64,000 bases of DNA from Pseudomonas putida (GTDB lineage Bacteria > Pseudomonadota > Gammaproteobacteria > Pseudomonadales > Pseudomonadaceae): NCBI RefSeq assembly GCF_001636055.1, contig NZ_CP011789.1, positions 2,790,001 to 2,854,000 on the forward strand, read 5' to 3'. Positions 60,206 to 64,000 of this stretch are shown one piece after another (positions within the stretch are counted from its first letter, which is position 1; every line of letters begins with the position of its first letter). A model generated the notes under the pieces. That model searched no databases, was not told the origin of the DNA, and worked only from the letters and a program-made list of their open reading frames with translations. Position numbers and translations under genes: made by a program.

Positions 60206-63184
60206 ATGCATTTCACGCCGCACCGTCTGGCCCTGTGTGTCGCCCTGGCCAGTGCTGCCCTGGCCGCCAACGCCACCGATTACCAGGTTGGCAATGCCAG
60301 TACCAGCACGCTGGAACTCAAGAAGGGCGACACGCTCAAGGTGACGCCGACCGGCAGCATCGTCTCGGGTGCCGACGACGGGGTGATCCTGCCCAAGCAG
60401 ACCAGTGGCACTACGGTCAGCGTCGACAATGCCGGGATCATTCGCTCCACTGTGGCCCGTGGTATCGACACCAAGGATGGCGGCACCGACCAGAGCTTCT
60501 TCGTCATCACCAACCGCGCCGGGGCGTTGATCCAGGGTACCAACGACGGTATCCGTTTCCAGACCAACCCCAGCGCGGGCGGCAGCCTCAAGATCAGCAA
60601 CGCCGGGACCATCGAATCCATTACCGATGGCCAGGCCATCGATCTGGAGGCCCTCAACAACCCAGGTTTCAGCACCACCCTGGTGAACGAGGCGAGCGGC
60701 GTGATCCACGCCGTGGGCAACGACGCGATCAAGACCGGCTCCAACGCCACCATCACCAACTACGGGCGTATCTATACCGACACCGCGCCCCAGGATGCCA
60801 AGGGCCTGGACCAGAAATACGACGGCATCAAGATCGGTACTTCGACCGGCGTCACCGTGTACAACTACGGCAGCATCAGTGCCGACCGTCACGGCATCGA
60901 CCTCAAGACCGACGCCACCCTCTACAACTATGCCGGTGCCAGCGTCACCGGGCGCAACGGCTCGGGCTTCGGCTCCGACGGCACCGGCACCGTGTACAAC
61001 TGGGGCACCATCACCGGTGCCATCGCCGATGGCAAGATCAATGGCGATGGCGACGGCGTCGATATCGACTTCATCGGCCACGTCTACAACGCCGGCACCA
61101 TCCAGGGCCTGGGCGCCAAGGGCGTGGACAGCGGCGGGCGGCCCAACGGCAGCGAAGGCATCGCCATGGGTGGCGGTACGGTCACCAACACCAGCACCGG
61201 CCTGATCCGCAGCGTCGACAACGGCATTTTGGTGGACGACGGTGCCGAAGGTTCGGGCGTCGGCGCCACCACCATCGACAACGCCGGCATCATTCGTGGC
61301 GAGCGTGGCTTCGGCATCAAGCTGGTCGGCAACTTCGATGACACCGTGATCAACAGCGGCACCATCAGCGGCGGCAACGGCCTGGCATTGAGCATGGGCG
61401 GCGGCGACGACCGCCTGATCGTGCGTACCGGTGGGGTGTTCAATGGCCTGGTGGATGCAGGCGATGGCGTCGATACGCTGCAGCTCGAGGGCAGCGGCCA
61501 GTTCGGCAACAGCGCCAACTTCGAGAAGCTGCTGGTCTCCGGGGGCACCTGGACGCTGAGCAGCGTCAACGATTTCAGCCAGGGTGGCGAGATCACCCGG
61601 GGCGCCGCGCTGGTCAACCAGGGCAGCGTGCTCGGCAGTTTGCGGGTAGACCGGGGGGCGACCTACGCGGGCGGTGGTGTGGTCGGTGGTCTCGACGTCA
61701 GGGGCACGATGCTGACCAACACCGGGCTGGGCGTGGCCACGGTCAAGGGCGACCTGAAGTTCGATTCGGGCGCCAGCCTGGTCTATGGCGTCAACGCCGA
61801 CGGCAGCAGCGCGCCGATCACCGTCACCGGTACCGCCAATCTGGGCGGTGCCACCCTGCGCATCCAGCCGACGCCTGGCCAGTACCCCTGGCAAAGCCAG
61901 TACACCGTGCTCAACGCCGGTGCGATCAACGGCACCTTTGGCCAGGTCACCAGCGACTACGCCTTCCTCACCCCGAAACTGAGCTACAGCAGCCAGTCGG
62001 TAGGCCTGACCTACACCCGCAACGACGTCGCCTTCGACCAGTTCGCCCGCAGCGCCAACGCTGGCGCTGCGGCGCGCAGCCTGGCCAGCCTGGGCAGCGG
62101 CAGTGCGCTGTACAGTGCGCTGCTCAATACCTCGAACGCCAGCGCGGGCAATGCCATCGAGCAACTGTCGGGCAGCAACACCGCCAACCTCGCTGCGGCC
62201 ACCCTGGCCGGTAGCGCCCAGGTGGGCAGCACCATGCTCGGCGCCTTGCAGTCGATGGGCAGCAATGCCGGGTTGCTGGTGGGCCTGGATCAGCAGGACA
62301 CCCCGGTGCTCGCTGCCACCGGCTTGCCCCAGGGCGTGCGCAACCTCAACGACCCGAACGCCCAGGGGCGAGTGTGGGGCCAGGCGCTGGGCAGCTACGG
62401 CAAGGTCGATGGCAGCCACGGCGCCAGCAGCCTGGAACAGCGCACCGGCGGCGCGGTGATGGGCCTGGACTGGGCGGTGGGCAGCGACTGGCGCCTGGGC
62501 GTGCTGGGCGGCTACTCGCGCACCCGCCTGGACGCCAGCGGCCTGGACGGCAAGGTGCGCAGCTGGCATGCCGGCCTCTACGCCCAACGCCAGAGTGGCC
62601 CGCTGGCCCTGCGCCTGGGTGCGGCGTACAGCAGCCATGACGGCGACAGCAAGCGCAGCGTGGCCTTCGATGGCTTCGATGAGCGGCTGAAGGGCAACTA
62701 CGATGCCGACAGCCAGCAGGCCTTCGCCGAGCTGGGTTATGCTCTGGGCAGTGGGCGCCTGAGTGCCGAGCCTTTCGCCAACCTGGGCTACCAGCGCTAT
62801 CACCGCGACAGCTACCGCGAGAAGGGCGGCGATGCTGCGTTGGCGGTGGATGCCGACACGCAGGACAATGTCACCAGTACCTTCGGCGTGCGCATCGCAC
62901 ACCTGGGGCAACTGGACAACGGCATGAGCCTGACGCCCCGCGCCAGCCTGGGCTGGCGCCACACCTATGGCAACCTCGACACCCGCACGCGCCAGGCGTT
63001 CCTGGCCGGCGGCGATGCGTTCAGCGTCCAGGGCAGTGCGCTGGACCGTGACAGCCTGGTCGTCGAGGCCGGGCTGGAGCTGGGGCTCAGTGCACGGCAG
63101 AGTGTGGGCCTGGGCTACAACGGCGACTTGGGCAGCAATGCGCGTAATCACGCCGTGATGGGGCAATGGCAGTTGAAGTTCTGA
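60206..63184 (+). CDS. Type Va autotransporter with beta-helical passenger
   Basis: A 992-residue outer-membrane autotransporter. The signal peptide is MHFTPHRLALCVALASAALA (cleavage near ANA). The passenger, about residues 25-700, is built of irregular repeats of the type 'N-x-G-x-I' (NAGIIRS, NYGSISA, NWGTITG, NAGTIQG, NAGIIRG, NSGTISG), as expected of a right-handed parallel beta-helix rich in Gly, Asp and Thr. The autochaperone-like region includes TLRIQPTPGQYPWQSQYTVL. The C-terminal 270 residues form the beta-barrel translocator, starting near VWGQALGSYGKVDG and ending in the aromatic terminus QWQLKF. No protease or lipase active-site motif is seen in the passenger. ATG 60206 has no strong ribosome site. 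Likely roles are adhesion or biofilm; none can be shown. Confidence 0.88.
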   Translation: MHFTPHRLALCVALASAALAANATDYQVGNASTSTLELKKGDTLKVTPTGSIVSGADDGVILPKQTSGTTVSVDNAGIIRSTVARGIDTKDGGTDQSFFVITNRAGALIQGTNDGIRFQTNPSAGGSLKISNAGTIESITDGQAIDLEALNNPGFSTTLVNEASGVIHAVGNDAIKTGSNATITNYGRIYTDTAPQDAKGLDQKYDGIKIGTSTGVTVYNYGSISADRHGIDLKTDATLYNYAGASVTGRNGSGFGSDGTGTVYNWGTITGAIADGKINGDGDGVDIDFIGHVYNAGTIQGLGAKGVDSGGRPNGSEGIAMGGGTVTNTSTGLIRSVDNGILVDDGAEGSGVGATTIDNAGIIRGERGFGIKLVGNFDDTVINSGTISGGNGLALSMGGGDDRLIVRTGGVFNGLVDAGDGVDTLQLEGSGQFGNSANFEKLLVSGGTWTLSSVNDFSQGGEITRGAALVNQGSVLGSLRVDRGATYAGGGVVGGLDVRGTMLTNTGLGVATVKGDLKFDSGASLVYGVNADGSSAPITVTGTANLGGATLRIQPTPGQYPWQSQYTVLNAGAINGTFGQVTSDYAFLTPKLSYSSQSVGLTYTRNDVAFDQFARSANAGAAARSLASLGSGSALYSALLNTSNASAGNAIEQLSGSNTANLAAATLAGSAQVGSTMLGALQSMGSNAGLLVGLDQQDTPVLAATGLPQGVRNLNDPNAQGRVWGQALGSYGKVDGSHGASSLEQRTGGAVMGLDWAVGSDWRLGVLGGYSRTRLDASGLDGKVRSWHAGLYAQRQSGPLALRLGAAYSSHDGDSKRSVAFDGFDERLKGNYDADSQQAFAELGYALGSGRLSAEPFANLGYQRYHRDSYREKGGDAALAVDADTQDNVTSTFGVRIAHLGQLDNGMSLTPRASLGWRHTYGNLDTRTRQAFLAGGDAFSVQGSALDRDSLVVEAGLELGLSARQSVGLGYNGDLGSNARNHAVMGQWQLKF

Positions 63185-63205
63185 TCGCCCGTCGATACAC
63201 CTGAA

Positions 63206-63228
63206 GCCGGGGCCGCAAAGGCCCCGGC
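63206..63228. terminator. Bidirectional terminator between the autotransporter and LysR genes
   Basis: A perfect 9-bp stem, GCCGGGGCC (63206-63214) and GGCCCCGGC (63220-63228), with loop GCAAA lies in the 50 bp between two converging genes. T-runs on either side are short. Confidence 0.75.
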
Positions 63229-63234
63229 AGCGTT

Positions 63235-64000
63235 TCAGCGCAGGTCGCGTTCCAGCGACTTCCATAGCTCGAGCATGGTCGGGTTGCTGTTGCCGATCGA
63301 GCGGAATGACCAGATTTCCAGTTCCGCGCTCCACTCGTCCCCGCCTGCGCGCACCAGCCGACCGCTGGCCAGTTCCTCCTCGACCGCCGACTCCGGCAGC
63401 CAGGCGATGCCATAGCCCTCGCGGGCCATGCGCATCAGGTGCATGGCCATGTCGGCTTCGTAGAAGCGCTTGAGGTGAGGTTGCGCGTTGCCCTGCAGCA
63501 GCACATCCACCACCCGCCCGAGAAACGAGGTAGAGGTGTAGGCGAGGTAGGGGAGGGGCTTGCCCGCTGCCCCCGGCAGGGCGAACAGCGGGCGCCCATC
63601 TGCGTCGGGCGCCGACACCGGGAAGAAGGCATCGCTGCCCAGGCGCAGACCGACGAACTTGTCGGGGTCGAGGATGATCGGTGCACGCGGGTGGCTGTAG
63701 CCGATCATCAGGTCGCAGCTGCCTTCGGCCAGAGCGATGACCGCCTCCTGCACGTTGGCGGCCAGCACCCGCGCATTGAAGTAGCCGTAGCGCCGCTGGA
63801 AACCGGCGAACCAGGTGGGCAGGAAGGTCATCGACAGGGTGTGCCCGGCCACCACCTGGATCGAGCGCCCGGGCATGCGCTCGCCGCGGCGCAGCGCCGA
63901 GCGCAGGTCATGGAAGATCGACAGCGCGTCTCGGCCCTCGTCGCAGAAGGTCTTGCCGGCGGCGGTCAGTTGCACCGGATAGGTACTGCGGTCGACCAGC
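63235..64000 (-). CDS. LysR family transcriptional regulator (partial, 5' end outside the window)
   Basis: The C-terminal 254 residues of a LysR-type regulator. The first visible residues, LVDRSTYPVQLTAAGKTFCDEG, are the end of the winged HTH domain (the 'R-x-x-x-P-V-x-L-T-x-A-G' segment). The rest is the periplasmic-binding-like effector domain, with SIQVVAGHTLSMTFLPTW, SCDLMIGYSHPR, FFPVSAPDADGRPLF and GYGIAWLPESAVEEELASGRLV. By eye the last segment resembles the HypT/YjiE-like branch, but this is weak. About 50-60 N-terminal residues are missing. Target genes are unknown; it faces the autotransporter gene tail to tail. Confidence 0.88.
   Translation of the reverse strand, partial: LVDRSTYPVQLTAAGKTFCDEGRDALSIFHDLRSALRRGERMPGRSIQVVAGHTLSMTFLPTWFAGFQRRYGYFNARVLAANVQEAVIALAEGSCDLMIGYSHPRAPIILDPDKFVGLRLGSDAFFPVSAPDADGRPLFALPGAAGKPLPYLAYTSTSFLGRVVDVLLQGNAQPHLKRFYEADMAMHLMRMAREGYGIAWLPESAVEEELASGRLVRAGGDEWSAELEIWSFRSIGNSNPTMLELWKSLERDLR

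Overview
The window looks like a chromosomal segment of a fluorescent Pseudomonas, probably of the P. putida or P. fluorescens lineages. It is GC-rich with strong third-position GC bias. Its centre is a pyoverdine-type siderophore peptide synthetase cluster next to the ferri-pyoverdine iron-release operon, an arrangement known from P. aeruginosa (pvdI divergent from fpvG).

Left part (1-4.9 kb): the 5' two thirds of nikA (nickel-binding protein, minus strand), divergent from nikR across a NikR-type operator. Then come a GNAT acetyltransferase, a small P-loop kinase-like ATPase, and a short-chain dehydrogenase divergent from an AraC-family regulator.

Iron-release operon (4.98-11.06 kb, minus strand): eight tightly packed genes, most with 4-bp ATGA overlaps. 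Their order, sizes and domains match fpvGHJKCDEF: PepSY reductase, three small membrane or periplasmic partners, binding protein, ATPase, permease, second binding protein. A Fur-box-like sequence overlaps the likely promoter. The divergent intergenic region (11.06-11.63 kb) also holds a hairpin-rich repeat of a kind scattered through Pseudomonas genomes and, just before the NRPS genes, a TAACT-N16-CGT sequence close to the PvdS-type iron-starvation promoter consensus.

NRPS region (11.6-59.1 kb, plus strand): four abutting genes of 5160, 3666, 4130 and 2865 residues encode 12 modules with 6 epimerization domains and one terminal thioesterase. Condensation-domain types agree with the epimerization pattern throughout, so the genes can be read colinearly. 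Specificity pockets read by eye suggest D-Ser, basic residue (Lys-like), D-Ala?, OH-Orn-like, Thr, D-Ala?, Gly, D-Gln?, D-Ala?, Ser, D-Ser, OH-Orn-like (terminal). The chromophore synthetase (PvdL), receptor, exporter and ornithine-modifying enzymes are not here. Several modules share near-identical DNA blocks, so the cluster looks recently remodelled by internal recombination.

Right part (59.1-64 kb): an HSL-family esterase 60 bp behind the last NRPS gene, a type V autotransporter, a bidirectional terminator, and the C-terminal part of a LysR regulator running off the end. In P. aeruginosa the NRPS genes are followed by fpvA and pvdE instead.
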